Shown here piece by piece: positions 27,739 to 35,779 of a stretch of 64,000 nucleotides of DNA. The notes beneath the pieces are model-generated. The model saw nothing but the letters and a program-made list of their open reading frames with translations. It was not told where the DNA came from and searched no databases. The position numbers and the translations under genes were made by a program. Source of the stretch: Sporomusa acidovorans (GTDB taxonomy: Bacteria > Bacillota > Negativicutes > Sporomusales > Sporomusaceae); contig NZ_FNAM01000007.1 in assembly GCF_900101845.1 (NCBI RefSeq), positions 62,001-126,000 on the forward strand, written 5' to 3'. Position 1 is the first letter of the stretch; each line of letters starts with the position of its first letter.

Positions 27739-28698
27739 ATGCGGGAGAATATGGGAGAAATGCAAACCAACACGGGGTTAGGAGATAAGAAATACATACT
27801 GGCCAACTTATTAATGGCCGTGACGATTCTCTTTTGGGGAATATCCTATGTAAGTATCAAAATTACGGTAACCGAAGTGCCGCCTGTTACCATGGCGGCC
27901 ATTCGGTTTATAATTGCCTCAGTCTTATTGTGGGGACTGCTAAAACGGCTTGAACCTGAGGCAAAACTGGCTAAAGCCGACCGGTTGCCGATGGCTTTAG
28001 CCGGTTGCCTGGGCATTACACTTTATTTTTATTTTGAGAACATCGGCGTAAAACTGACGACAGCCGCCAATGCCTCACTTATAGTCACTATCATTCCTAT
28101 TTTGGCCATTGGCCTGGATATTTTGTTTTTTGGCGCCAGGGTATCGGTACTCAAACTGGTGGGAATCGCTATTGCGATTGTTGGTACCTATTTTTCCGTT
28201 ACAGCCAACGGTGAACTGGACTTAAAATCCGCCAATTTCGTGGGAAATTTACTGGTGGTGGGAGCGATGCTTTCCTGGACCTTTTATACACTTGCCAGCA
28301 GATCGCTGCAGAAAAAATATTCAGGAATGTGCATGACCACGTATCAGACGATAATTGGCACAGCGCTTCTCATTCCGCTGGCTCTCACCGAACGAAATGA
28401 GTGGCACGCATTTTCTTTACAGGCATGGGGGCATATTTTATTTTTGTCGGTATGCTGTTCGGTGCTTGGCTATCTGTTTTATATGTATGTCCTCAAACAG
28501 TTGGATGTTGCCATTACCACGTTATATCTTAACTTAGTTCCCGTGGTTGGCGTAATCAGCGGCTATTTTATTCTCGGTGAAAATGTGTTGCCTATTCAGA
28601 TGGCCGGAGGGGCATTGACCCTGTTGGCAATTGTTGTTATGAATTTTGAGAAAGCAAGACAAAAAAATATGGAAGAAGATGCGGTAAAAGAGGTATAA
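27739..28698 (+). CDS. EamA/DMT-family transporter
   Basis: 319 residues, ten membrane segments, two EamA repeats (AVTILFWGISYVSIKIT; YLNLVPVVGVISGYFILGE). ATG with GGAAGG eight bases upstream; an in-frame GTG three codons earlier is less likely. It diverges clearly from the preceding DMT gene, so this is not a recent duplication. Substrate unknown; efflux of metabolites is the usual role. Confidence 0.88.
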   Translation: MRENMGEMQTNTGLGDKKYILANLLMAVTILFWGISYVSIKITVTEVPPVTMAAIRFIIASVLLWGLLKRLEPEAKLAKADRLPMALAGCLGITLYFYFENIGVKLTTAANASLIVTIIPILAIGLDILFFGARVSVLKLVGIAIAIVGTYFSVTANGELDLKSANFVGNLLVVGAMLSWTFYTLASRSLQKKYSGMCMTTYQTIIGTALLIPLALTERNEWHAFSLQAWGHILFLSVCCSVLGYLFYMYVLKQLDVAITTLYLNLVPVVGVISGYFILGENVLPIQMAGGALTLLAIVVMNFEKARQKNMEEDAVKEV

Positions 28699-28905
28699 TT
28701 TCCCGGGGAATAGTCGAATTTTGCTTGAGTAAAGAAGACAAAATCTGAATCTATAGAAAAAACGATAATTGGTCAAGCTGGCAGTAACATTCGCTGGTAA
28801 TAGTTGAACTCCGATTTTACTGGCGCCCTGCTTGTAAACCTATATTATATGCTGTAAAAATGGGCTTCGCTAGGCCCTGCTGTGAATTTTTTGAAGGGAG
28901 AGACC

Positions 28906-29772
28906 ATGACATCACGAGTTCCACGAATTGCAGCCGTTCACGACATGTCCTGCTTCGGACGGTGTTCTTTAACAGTCATTATACCCATATTATCCTGCCT
29001 TGGTATGCAAGTGTGCCCATTACCGACAGCGGTGCTCAGTACTCACCTGGGGGGGTTTAACGAAATTTCCTTTTGCGATTTTACGGAGCGTATGCCTTAC
29101 TTTTATCATCATTGGCAAAAGGAAGGAATTGTCTTTGACTGCATTTATAGCGGCTTCTTAGCCTCAGAGCAGCAGATTGATACGGTCGCTGATTTTATCG
29201 AAAAATTTTCAGCAACTAAACCCATGGTTCTGGTTGACCCGGTAATGGGGGATGAGGGGAAGCTCTATTCGGTTTATACACTGCAAATGCGCGAGCATAT
29301 GCAGCGACTTGTCGGTAAAGCTGATATCATTACGCCTAACTTTACGGAGGCCTGTTTTTTATTGGGCGAACCCTATGAAGAACAGGGGGTGGATGGCGCT
29401 GTACTGCAAGAATGGCTGGTCCGGCTGGCCGGTTTTGGCCCTTCCATTGTAGTTGTGACAGGAATTCCCACTGCGGGCGCGCAATTGATGAATATTGCCT
29501 ATGAACGGAGTACTGGCACTTTTTCGCAGGTGGTCAGCGAGCACATTCCCGTCAAATATCCAGGGACAGGCGATATTTTTGCCAGTATTTTGGCGGGTGC
29601 CCTCTTGGCGCAACGTCCTGTACCCGCGGCGATACAACTGGCGGCTGATTTTATAGCAATGACGGTTAAAACCACTTATGAAGCGGGTACACCCAGACGA
29701 GAGGGTGTCATGCTGGAAAAATACCTGCCTTGGTTGTGTCAAGCCTGGCAAAAGCGTAATGACAGCTTTTAA
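28906..29772 (+). CDS. pdxY: Pyridoxamine/pyridoxal kinase
   Basis: 288 residues from the ATG at 28906 with AAGGGAG upstream. Ribokinase-fold PdxY/PdxK: N-terminal RIAAVHDMSCFGRCSLT, VDPVMGDEGKLY in the ATP region, TPNFTEACFLLG, and the catalytic GTGD motif in KYPGTGDIFAS. It phosphorylates B6 vitamers in the cytosol. The next non-mobile gene downstream is an ECF S-component; in Firmicutes such a pair usually means vitamin B6 salvage, here separated by an IS200/IS605 insertion. Confidence 0.9.
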   Translation: MTSRVPRIAAVHDMSCFGRCSLTVIIPILSCLGMQVCPLPTAVLSTHLGGFNEISFCDFTERMPYFYHHWQKEGIVFDCIYSGFLASEQQIDTVADFIEKFSATKPMVLVDPVMGDEGKLYSVYTLQMREHMQRLVGKADIITPNFTEACFLLGEPYEEQGVDGAVLQEWLVRLAGFGPSIVVVTGIPTAGAQLMNIAYERSTGTFSQVVSEHIPVKYPGTGDIFASILAGALLAQRPVPAAIQLAADFIAMTVKTTYEAGTPRREGVMLEKYLPWLCQAWQKRNDSF

Positions 29773-29884
29773 GTGATCATTTTACAGCAACGTAGCTGAA
29801 AGCCCACCGCTTTAACCGTGGGATGAAAGCAGCTTCGCGTAATTCTTTGTTGTAGTATAACGTAATAACTGATACAATATAAAT

Positions 29885-30283
29885 ATGGGACAAGAATATA
29901 GAAGAACTCAAACCACCGTTTCTCTAATCAACTATCATTTTGTTTTCTGCCCGCGGTACAGGCGTAAAGTGCTGATCAGCGAAGTCGAAAAACGTTTCCG
30001 CGAAATTCTGCAAAGAATTTGCGAGGAAAATGACTTCATCATTGTTGCGCTTGAAGTTATGCCGGAACACGTACACCTATTTTTAAACTCCCCACCGTCA
30101 ATCAGTCCATCGGATATCATGGCAAAAGTGAAAGGAGCGACATCAAGACAACTGCGGCAGGAATTTCAACACCTGCGGCACTTGCCAAGTCTTTGGACAC
30201 GTTCATTCTTCTGTTCTACGGCTGGAAACGTATCCAGTGAAACCATAGCCCGGTACATCGCCGAACAAAAGACAAGGGGGTGA
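29885..30283 (+). CDS. tnpA: IS200/IS605 transposase TnpA (Y1 HUH family)
   Basis: 132 residues, full length. The HUH motif is HVH in EVMPEHVHLFLN (~residue 62) and the nucleophilic Tyr is in ETIARYIAEQK near the C-terminus, so the enzyme looks intact. It cuts and joins single-stranded DNA at the element's hairpin ends. The tnpB start follows four bases after its stop. Confidence 0.92.
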   Translation: MGQEYRRTQTTVSLINYHFVFCPRYRRKVLISEVEKRFREILQRICEENDFIIVALEVMPEHVHLFLNSPPSISPSDIMAKVKGATSRQLRQEFQHLRHLPSLWTRSFFCSTAGNVSSETIARYIAEQKTRG

Positions 30284-30287
30284 TAAA

Positions 30288-31345
30288 GTGCAAATCACCG
30301 TACAAGCAAAAATACTACCAACTAAAGAACAATTTCAATTGATCAACTCCACAACAAAAGAGTACATTCGCTTAATCAACCAGATTGTTTCAGACTATAT
30401 AACTGCTGAAAAAGACCTAAAATACACTTCAAAGAACGTCAATGCCGAACTGCCAAGCGCAGTAAAGAACCAGGCGATTCAAGACGCTAAAAGTGTTTTT
30501 CATAAGTACCAAAAAACTAAAAAACAATCCATCCTCAAAAAACCAGTAGCTATTTGGAACAACCAGAACTATTGCATCAAAGACCAGCTTCTGTCTTTCC
30601 CCGTTCTCATTGATGACAAATCCAAACGTATTGAAGTGCCCATAATCCTAACCGACTACCCCAAACGGCTATTAACAAATAAGCTAGGCAGTCTGCGAAT
30701 CAGCCAGAAATCCGGCAAGTACATAGCACAAATCGCAATTCAAGTACCAGAATCTGAATCCACGGGCAACCAGGCTATGGGCATAGACCTTGGCCTTAAA
30801 ATCCCAGCTGTTGCCGTCACACAGGACGGCAAAACTAAATTCTTCGGCAATGGCCGTCAAAACAAATTCATTAAGCGCAAACATCGTTCCGCACGCCGCA
30901 AGTTAGGCAAATTGAAGAAGCTAAAAGCGATCAAGAAACGCCACGACAAAGAACAACGCTGGATGAAAGACCAGGACCATAAAATCAGTCGCCAAATTGT
31001 TGATTTTTTGCGAAAGAAAATCATGTTTCAACCATTTGCCTTGAACAACTTTCTGGTATACGCCAGACGGCAAGAACAAGCCGTAAAAACGAGAAAAACC
31101 TCCATAACTGGTCATTCTATCGTTTAGCTACTTTCATCGAATACAAGGCAATTCAGGCCGGAATCAAGGTAGAATACGTCAATCCCCAGTACACTAGCCA
31201 GAAATGTCCAGTATGTGGTGCTTTGAACAAAGCCAGCGACAGAAAGTATACATGCGGTTGCGGATTCAGAGGCCACCGGGATAGAGTCGGAGCCTTAAAT
31301 ATCATATCTGCACCTGTGATAGATGGTAACAGTCTATCAGCCTAG
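30288..31345 (+). pseudogene. tnpB: tnpB (RNA-guided nuclease), frameshifted
   Basis: From a GTG at 30288 the first frame covers the N-terminal region and the first RuvC Asp (GIDLGLKIPAVAV), then leaves frame at a T6 run at 31004-31009. The true C-terminal part resumes one base off: LEQLSGIRQTARTSR with the RuvC Glu, LHNWSFYRL, the zinc ribbon CPVCG...CGCG and HRDRVGALNI with the last Asp, ending at TAG 31343-31345. A single lost T explains it. All catalytic residues survive across both frames, so repair, slippage or a sequencing error would restore a full protein. Confidence 0.88.
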
Positions 31346-31490
31346 AGTGCCAATGGCACTGCTCTAGGACGGGCTAATGGCATAGCCCTGAACTTGGGGC
31401 CATACTCGCCTATCAGAAATGAACTGGCGTTTAATCACCTAAGAATCCCACGGCTTCAGCCGTGCGGAGTGTCAAAGGGAGAGAAGTTTT

Positions 31491-32021
31491 ATGGCGAATA
31501 AACGGATGTTAACGACAAGGGATATTGTGTATAGCGGTGTGCTGGCCGCCATATGCGCCATGGCTACTTCGCTGAAGATTCCGTTTGGTGTAGGCGCGAT
31601 GGTTCATCTGGGAACCGCTTTTTTATATACGGTTGGTATTTGTTTTGGCGGGGTCTATGCCGGTTTGGCAGGAGCTATCGGCTCAGCCTTTTATGATCTT
31701 CTCATGGGTTTTTCCCCCTATACGGCCTGGTCTTTCGTGATCAAGGGCGTTGCCGGATTGATTATTGGTTTTGTTGCCAAAGGTCTGTGGCCTGCACCGG
31801 TAATCCGGGAAACAGGGCATAGCTGGATGTGGCGCGCCGTGCTTGGTTGCCTACTGGCCGCGGCTTGGACGTTGGGCGGTTACATAGTGGCCTGGTGGCA
31901 GGTAACTGGCAGCTTAGCAATCGCCTTTAGCAATATACCGGGTTCACTATTGACTTCCGGTGTAGGGATCGTTGTGGCGCTGCTCTTGTCGCCTAAACTG
32001 CGGAAAATTGTTTACCGCTAA
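31491..32021 (+). CDS. ECF transporter S component (probable vitamin B6 precursor)
   Basis: 176 residues with five or six membrane segments. RDIVYSGVLAAICAMATSLKIP and the following glycine-rich helices match substrate-binding S components of energy-coupling-factor importers. No ATPase or T component is encoded nearby, so it would use a shared ECF module. Neighbouring pdxY suggests pyridoxine or a related vitamer; this is inference. AGGGAGA eight bases before the ATG lies just outside the right end of the IS element. Confidence 0.75.
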   Translation: MANKRMLTTRDIVYSGVLAAICAMATSLKIPFGVGAMVHLGTAFLYTVGICFGGVYAGLAGAIGSAFYDLLMGFSPYTAWSFVIKGVAGLIIGFVAKGLWPAPVIRETGHSWMWRAVLGCLLAAAWTLGGYIVAWWQVTGSLAIAFSNIPGSLLTSGVGIVVALLLSPKLRKIVYR

Positions 32022-32067
32022 AGTAAGGTACGTTGTATATGGTTGTGGGATTAAATTTTTTTTGCTA

Positions 32068-32095
32068 TTGAATTTTTTGGATAATTGGGTATAAT
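32068..32095 (+). promoter_or_regulatory. Sigma70-type promoter for the DUF134 gene
   Basis: TTGAAT, 16-base spacer, TATAAT; 36 bases before the GTG start. Confidence 0.65.
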
Positions 32096-32131
32096 TATAA
32101 ATGAGCATATGCCCGAATAAGGAGGGAGCGT

Positions 32132-32608
32132 GTGGCCAGGCAACGTTGTTGTGGCTTAATTGCTGGCGAGCCAATTTGCCGAAAATTTTTTCCGCAGGGT
32201 GAGTCAGGCGGGAAGCCGGTGATTGTGCAACTGGAAGAACTGGAAGCAGTTCGCTTGAAAGATATCAAAGACTACGAACAGGCAATCTGCGCGTCCCTTA
32301 TGGGACTGTCAAGACCAACATTTCAAAGAATTCTGCATTCTGCCAGAATTAAAATTGCGACAGCCCTTGTGGAAGGCAGGGCCATTATGATTGAAGGGGG
32401 AAACTATATTATGAAAAACCGGGTTTTTGAGTGTGTGGAGTGTCATCACGTTTGGGAGGAAGTTCCTTGTACCGAAGGCGGTAAACATGGTTATGAGATT
32501 GCTTGCCCGCAATGCGGCAGTATGAAAAAAATGAAGTTAGAAAACGGCGTTAAACATGCTTGCGGCGGCCAGCAGCATCAAGGTCACGGCGGCTGCTGCG
32601 GCCATTAA
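32132..32608 (+). CDS. DUF134 (UPF0251) DNA-binding protein with zinc-ribbon and His/Cys tail
   Basis: 158 residues from a GTG with AAGGAGGGA upstream. Residues 1-90 form the DUF134 domain, a sigma-like helix-turn-helix (ICASLMGLSRPTFQRIL). Residues ~100-135 add a CxxC...CxxC ribbon (CVECHHVWEEVPC, CPQCGS), and the tail is rich in His, Gly and Cys (HGGCCGH), suggesting metal binding. Function unknown; a metal- or redox-responsive regulator is a guess from composition. Confidence 0.8.
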   Translation: MARQRCCGLIAGEPICRKFFPQGESGGKPVIVQLEELEAVRLKDIKDYEQAICASLMGLSRPTFQRILHSARIKIATALVEGRAIMIEGGNYIMKNRVFECVECHHVWEEVPCTEGGKHGYEIACPQCGSMKKMKLENGVKHACGGQQHQGHGGCCGH

Positions 32609-32625
32609 GTAAAGAACGCTCAACG

Positions 32626-32668
32626 AAAAACGTTATTGTATCTTTAGCGGTACAATAATGTTTTTTTC
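32626..32668 (+). terminator. Intrinsic terminator after the DUF134 gene
   Basis: Stem AAAACGTTATTGTA/TACAATAATGTTTT followed by further T residues. It overlaps the 3' end of the minus-strand ORF at 32633-32809. Confidence 0.8.
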
Positions 32669-32809
32669 TTTGGTCAAACAGAATTTATAATTGAATTCTG
32701 TGACATAAGTGCAACCAGCGGCTAGCGCTTTCGCCAAAGGCTCGGCGTTAGCCGGGTCTTCTAAAAATCATAAGAAATCGCTCTTTTTCTTAACCTGTAC
32801 ATCAGTCAT
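32633..32809 (-). pseudogene. Small ORF with an in-frame TGA at codon 14
   Basis: 58 residues are readable in one frame from ATG 32809 to TAA 32633 if the TGA at 32768-32770 is read through. The part after the TGA looks like real protein: FLEDPANAEPLAKALAAGC, then TYVTEFNYKFCLTKEKN and IIVPLKIQ. I do not recognise the family. Simplest reading: a TGG-to-TGA nonsense mutation in a small gene. Alternatively TGA is decoded; a hairpin (CGGCTA/TAGCCG, 32719-32754) begins 13 bases after it. The ribosome site is poor. Confidence 0.4.
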
Positions 32810-32887
32810 TTCTCATGATAAAGTGAATACTATGTGTTAAGAATAAGGAAGGGAAACAGATATTGAAGGTGACAGAAAGGAGTCAAT

Positions 32888-34120
32888 ATGAATAATAACC
32901 TGCTGGAAAAGTATGCTCAGCTTGTAGTGAAAACCGGGATAAATATTCAACAAAAACAAACACTTGTCATTTCATCGCCGCTGGAGTGCGCCCCTTTTGC
33001 CAGAATGATTGCCGAAACCGCCTATAAAGCCGGTGCGAGAGAAGTCGTCATGAATTGGAAGGATGAACTATCTGCTAAGATCAAGTTTTTACAGGCCCCT
33101 GATGAAATTTTTGACGAGTTTCCGGAATGGCAGAAAGAGTTTTACCTTTTTTATGCGCGCCAAGGAGCTGCCTTTATCAGTATTGCCGCCTCCGACCCTG
33201 AGTTGCTTAAGGAGGTAAATCCTGAACGGGTGGTTAGAGTGCAAAAGGCCAGCAATACGGCACTCAAGGAATATCGCGAGCGCATGATGAGCAACAAAAA
33301 CGCCTGGAGTGTTGTATCAATACCTACTCAGGCCTGGGCCCAAAAGGTATTTCCAAGGATGGCGGACGAAGAGGCTGTAGAAAAATTGTGGGAAGCTATT
33401 CTAAAGTCTGTTCGGGTGGATACGGCTGATCCGGTTGCGGCCTGGAAGGAACATAGCCGTCAGTTGAAAGCAAGACTGGATTATTTAAATTCGTATAAAT
33501 TCCGCTTGCTTCATTATAAAAATTCGCTGGGAACGGATTTGAAAGTGGAACTGCCGGCAGGGCATCTGTGGCTTGGCGGTCCGGAGTATACGGCCGATGG
33601 CACGGAATTTGTCGCCAATATGCCGACCGAGGAAGTTTTTACCCTTCCCCAAAAAACAGGTGTAAATGGTGTGGTCGTCAGCTCAAAACCGCTTAATTAT
33701 AATGGCACATTGATCGATAAATTTTCTTTAACCTTTAAAGACGGACGTATTGTTGATTCTAAGGCTGAGCAGGGACAAGAGGTATTAAAAAAACTTGTAG
33801 AAACAGATGAAGGTTCGCACTATCTGGGCGAGGTAGCCCTCGTGCCGTTTGATTCACCCATATCAAACTCCAATATCCTATTTTACAATACCTTGTTTGA
33901 CGAAAATGCCTCCTGCCATTTGGCACTTGGCAAAGCCTATCCCATTTGCATCGAAAATGGAACAACAATGACCGGTGAACAACTGGCGCAAGCCGGGGTA
34001 AACGATTCCATGGTACATGTTGATTTTATGCTGGGAACGGCTGATTTGGAGATAACCGGAACAACGGCTGCCGGCGAGAATGTATTGGTATTTAAAAACG
34101 GAAATTTTGCCGTGCAATAA
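32888..34120 (+). CDS. M29-family aminopeptidase (AmpS/PepS)
   Basis: 410 residues, full length. Start ATG with AAAGGAG upstream. Family features: N-terminal YAQLVVKTGINIQQKQTLVI; EVVMNWKDE; and the C-terminal metal region with EVALVPFDSPIS, FYNTLFDENASCHLALGKAYP and VHVDFMLG, containing the Glu, His and Asp ligands. It removes N-terminal residues from peptides in the cytosol. Monocistronic, closed by a strong terminator. Confidence 0.92.
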   Translation: MNNNLLEKYAQLVVKTGINIQQKQTLVISSPLECAPFARMIAETAYKAGAREVVMNWKDELSAKIKFLQAPDEIFDEFPEWQKEFYLFYARQGAAFISIAASDPELLKEVNPERVVRVQKASNTALKEYRERMMSNKNAWSVVSIPTQAWAQKVFPRMADEEAVEKLWEAILKSVRVDTADPVAAWKEHSRQLKARLDYLNSYKFRLLHYKNSLGTDLKVELPAGHLWLGGPEYTADGTEFVANMPTEEVFTLPQKTGVNGVVVSSKPLNYNGTLIDKFSLTFKDGRIVDSKAEQGQEVLKKLVETDEGSHYLGEVALVPFDSPISNSNILFYNTLFDENASCHLALGKAYPICIENGTTMTGEQLAQAGVNDSMVHVDFMLGTADLEITGTTAAGENVLVFKNGNFAVQ

Positions 34121-34167
34121 AAAAACCAGGAAGCAACAGAAAAAAATTCTGTGCTTCCTGGTTTTTT
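34121..34167 (+). terminator. Terminator of the aminopeptidase gene
   Basis: Stem AAAACCAGGAAGCA/TGCTTCCTGGTTTT with an internal ACAGAA/TTCTGT extension, then T6. The AAAACCAGGAAGC arm recurs at 47039. Confidence 0.92.
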
Positions 34168-34484
34168 ATTACAGGATATCTGCTCTGCTGCTATGGCACA
34201 AAAAAGTGGATTTATATTGCCCTGACAGGTTGAATGGTCATTGATTCAGGGATATCCGGCTTTGGCCTAATTGAACGGTTGGTTATTTATCATAAGTGAA
34301 TTTTGAAGATAGAAAAATGAAAATATTAAAAAATATTAAAAATTATAATTTTTATGCAGGACTTAGGAAAACTATGCCGAAGTGTTACCATATAAAAGAA
34401 ATATATACCGCATGTAGGAACAATAATAATTCCAGTTCAAAAACTTAGAAAAGCAAGAAAGTCTATATTTTTATGGAGGAGGTC

Positions 34485-34535
34485 ATGAATAGTCAAATGG
34501 ATTATTTACATACAGAGGAATTCAATACCGCATAG
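34485..34535 (+). CDS. 16-codon ORF with strong ribosome site (doubtful)
   Basis: ATG with GGAGGAGG upstream; encodes MNSQMDYLHTEEFNTA then TAG. It may be a leader peptide or the surviving start of a decayed gene. Confidence 0.25.
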   Translation: MNSQMDYLHTEEFNTA

Positions 34536-34805
34536 AGGAACTTTGGCAAACTGCGAGGGAAAATGAAGTGACTTGGATTTTGCATTAATTAACGGTTGGC
34601 AGAGTTGGTAAGAAGAATTAAGCAAAGGAAGAATTTATGTGCTTAAGAGTCCTAACTTCATTGTAATTTAATAATGATCTATTAGAGGAATTGAATCCCG
34701 TATAAAGGGACAAATGTTTGTTTGGCTCTCATTAGTATGAGTAATTATGAATCCCAAATATCTCTTGAAAAATGAAAGTATGCGCTTTTGGGGAAGTCAA
34801 GTTGT

Positions 34806-34851
34806 CTGACACAGGGAGTGTCAGCCTTGTACCTGAAAAAAGGATACAGGG
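34806..34851 (+). ncRNA. Two adjacent hairpins in the leader (unidentified RNA structure)
   Basis: CTGACAC-AGGGA-GTGTCAG (34806-34824) is followed without a gap by CCTTGTA...TACAGGG (34825-34851, loop CCTGAAAAAAGGA). No T-tract follows, so these are not terminators. I could not match them to a known riboswitch class. Confidence 0.4.
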
Positions 34852-34903
34852 TAACGTCACACTTCTCTAAAATAGAATGTTTTTACCAGCTAGGGAGGCG
34901 ATA

Positions 34904-34945
34904 ATGGATAGCTATTTTTACTTGCTATATGCCTGGAGTAGTTAA
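34904..34945 (+). CDS. 13-residue leader-peptide candidate rich in aromatic residues
   Basis: ATG preceded by AGGGAGGCG; encodes MDSYFYLLYAWSS. Five of thirteen residues are aromatic. It ends 26 bases before the TTG start of the oxidoreductase gamma-subunit gene. Could be an attenuation-type leader sensing aromatic amino acids or a small translated ORF that couples to the next gene. Confidence 0.4.
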   Translation: MDSYFYLLYAWSS

Positions 34946-34971
34946 AATGAATTCATTAGGAGGGAACGAAT

Positions 34972-35511
34972 TTGAAGCAGATCAAACTTTTCGGCCTTGG
35001 CGGTCAGGGGGTTGTTACCGCAGCTAAGATATTTGCGGAAGCTGTAGCCATTGGCGAAGGAAAACACGCCCAGTCTATACCGGCGTATGGACATGAACGG
35101 CGCGGCGCTCCCGTATACTCTGATTTAATTGTCAGTGATGAACCTATTAAAACCAAGTCATTTGTCTATGAACCGGATTATGTTGTTATTTTTGATTTGT
35201 CGGTTATTGACAAAGGGATTGATGTTATGGTTGGGACTAATGCCAACACGGTTTTTATTATTAATCATGAATGCGTGCTGCCGGAATATCCGTTTGCCAA
35301 GCATCAAGTGTACTATGTTGGCGCTAAACAAATTGCGCTTGACACCTTGAAAAGAGATATCCCTAATTCGGCGATGCTGGGCGCCATGGCTGGCGCCGGT
35401 CTGGTTGGATTAGACGCTGCCATACAGGCGATACGCAAAATATTTGGAAAGGCTGGTGATATCAATGCAGAAGCAGCAAACAAAGCCTATGCCGGCTTGC
35501 GGAAAAACTAA
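34972..35511 (+). CDS. 2-oxoacid:ferredoxin oxidoreductase, gamma subunit
   Basis: 179 residues from a TTG with AGGAGGGA upstream. GLGGQGVVTAAKIFAEA and PAYGHERRGAPV are the POR/KOR/VOR gamma-domain signatures. It is the small catalytic-core subunit that joins alpha and beta in oxidative decarboxylation of 2-oxoacids to acyl-CoA. The subunit order gamma-delta-alpha-beta is that of four-subunit pyruvate/2-ketoisovalerate oxidoreductases. The delta gene overlaps its 3' end by 47 bases. Confidence 0.9.
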   Translation: MKQIKLFGLGGQGVVTAAKIFAEAVAIGEGKHAQSIPAYGHERRGAPVYSDLIVSDEPIKTKSFVYEPDYVVIFDLSVIDKGIDVMVGTNANTVFIINHECVLPEYPFAKHQVYYVGAKQIALDTLKRDIPNSAMLGAMAGAGLVGLDAAIQAIRKIFGKAGDINAEAANKAYAGLRKN

Positions 35512-35779
35512 AAAATATTTTTTGGGGCCGGTTGCTCTGGAATTTGTGGCCACGAAGACAGGTGTCTGGCGGTCGGTGCGTCCGGATGTTAATCTTGATG
35601 TCTGTGTTTTCTGTGGCAATTGCGGCAAACATTGTCCGGCTGATATTGTCAGCGTTGAAAAAGCCAAGAGAAGCGTTAGTTTTGACTGGGATTACTGTAA
35701 AGGGTGCGGCATTTGTGCCAATGTCTGCCCGAAGCAATGTATTACCATGATACCGGAGGAAGGTGTTTGCAAGCTATGA
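35465..35779 (+). CDS. 2-oxoacid:ferredoxin oxidoreductase, delta (2x4Fe-4S) subunit
   Basis: 104 residues. ATG 35465 is preferred (GGTGAT site); a TTG seven codons earlier is possible. Two 4Fe-4S motifs, CVFCGNCGKHCP and CKGCGICANVCP, carry electrons from the TPP site to ferredoxin. Overlaps gamma upstream and alpha downstream (ATGA). Confidence 0.88.
   Translation: MQKQQTKPMPACGKTKKYFLGPVALEFVATKTGVWRSVRPDVNLDVCVFCGNCGKHCPADIVSVEKAKRSVSFDWDYCKGCGICANVCPKQCITMIPEEGVCKL

Larger units (their letters stand above)
29790..31470 (+). mobile_element. IS200/IS605-family element (tnpA + frameshifted tnpB)
   Basis: Contains a Y1 transposase gene and a tnpB on the same strand. The ends carry the family's subterminal hairpins: left, CCCACCG/CGTGGG-type at 29803-29822; right, CACGGC-TTCA-GCCGTG at 31449-31464. 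There are no terminal inverted repeats or target duplication, as expected for the family. Exact ends are uncertain by some tens of bases. The coding part is more A-rich than its neighbours, consistent with recent arrival. Confidence 0.88.
34168..34971 (+). other. Long AT-rich leader region of the 2-oxoacid oxidoreductase operon
   Basis: About 800 bases without a normal gene. It holds two short ORFs with good ribosome sites (34485-34535, 34904-34945), two adjacent hairpins (34806-34851), and three degenerate copies of a motif of the form AATACCGCATAGAGGAAC near 34404, 34525 and 34694, the last two each preceded by AGAGGAATT. An AATGAATTCATT palindrome (34947-34958) abuts the ribosome site of the first structural gene. 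A regulatory leader or the remains of lost genes are both possible. Confidence 0.45.

Noticed and set aside
29803..31464. IS element as a member of an inverted-repeat DDE family
   Set aside because: The genes are HUH TnpA and TnpB, and the ends are subterminal hairpins rather than terminal inverted repeats.
34404..34710. Three spaced motif copies as a CRISPR array
   Set aside because: Copies are degenerate, spacing is irregular (~120 and ~170 bases) and no cas genes are present.
34825..34851. Leader hairpin as an intrinsic terminator
   Set aside because: No T-tract follows the stem.
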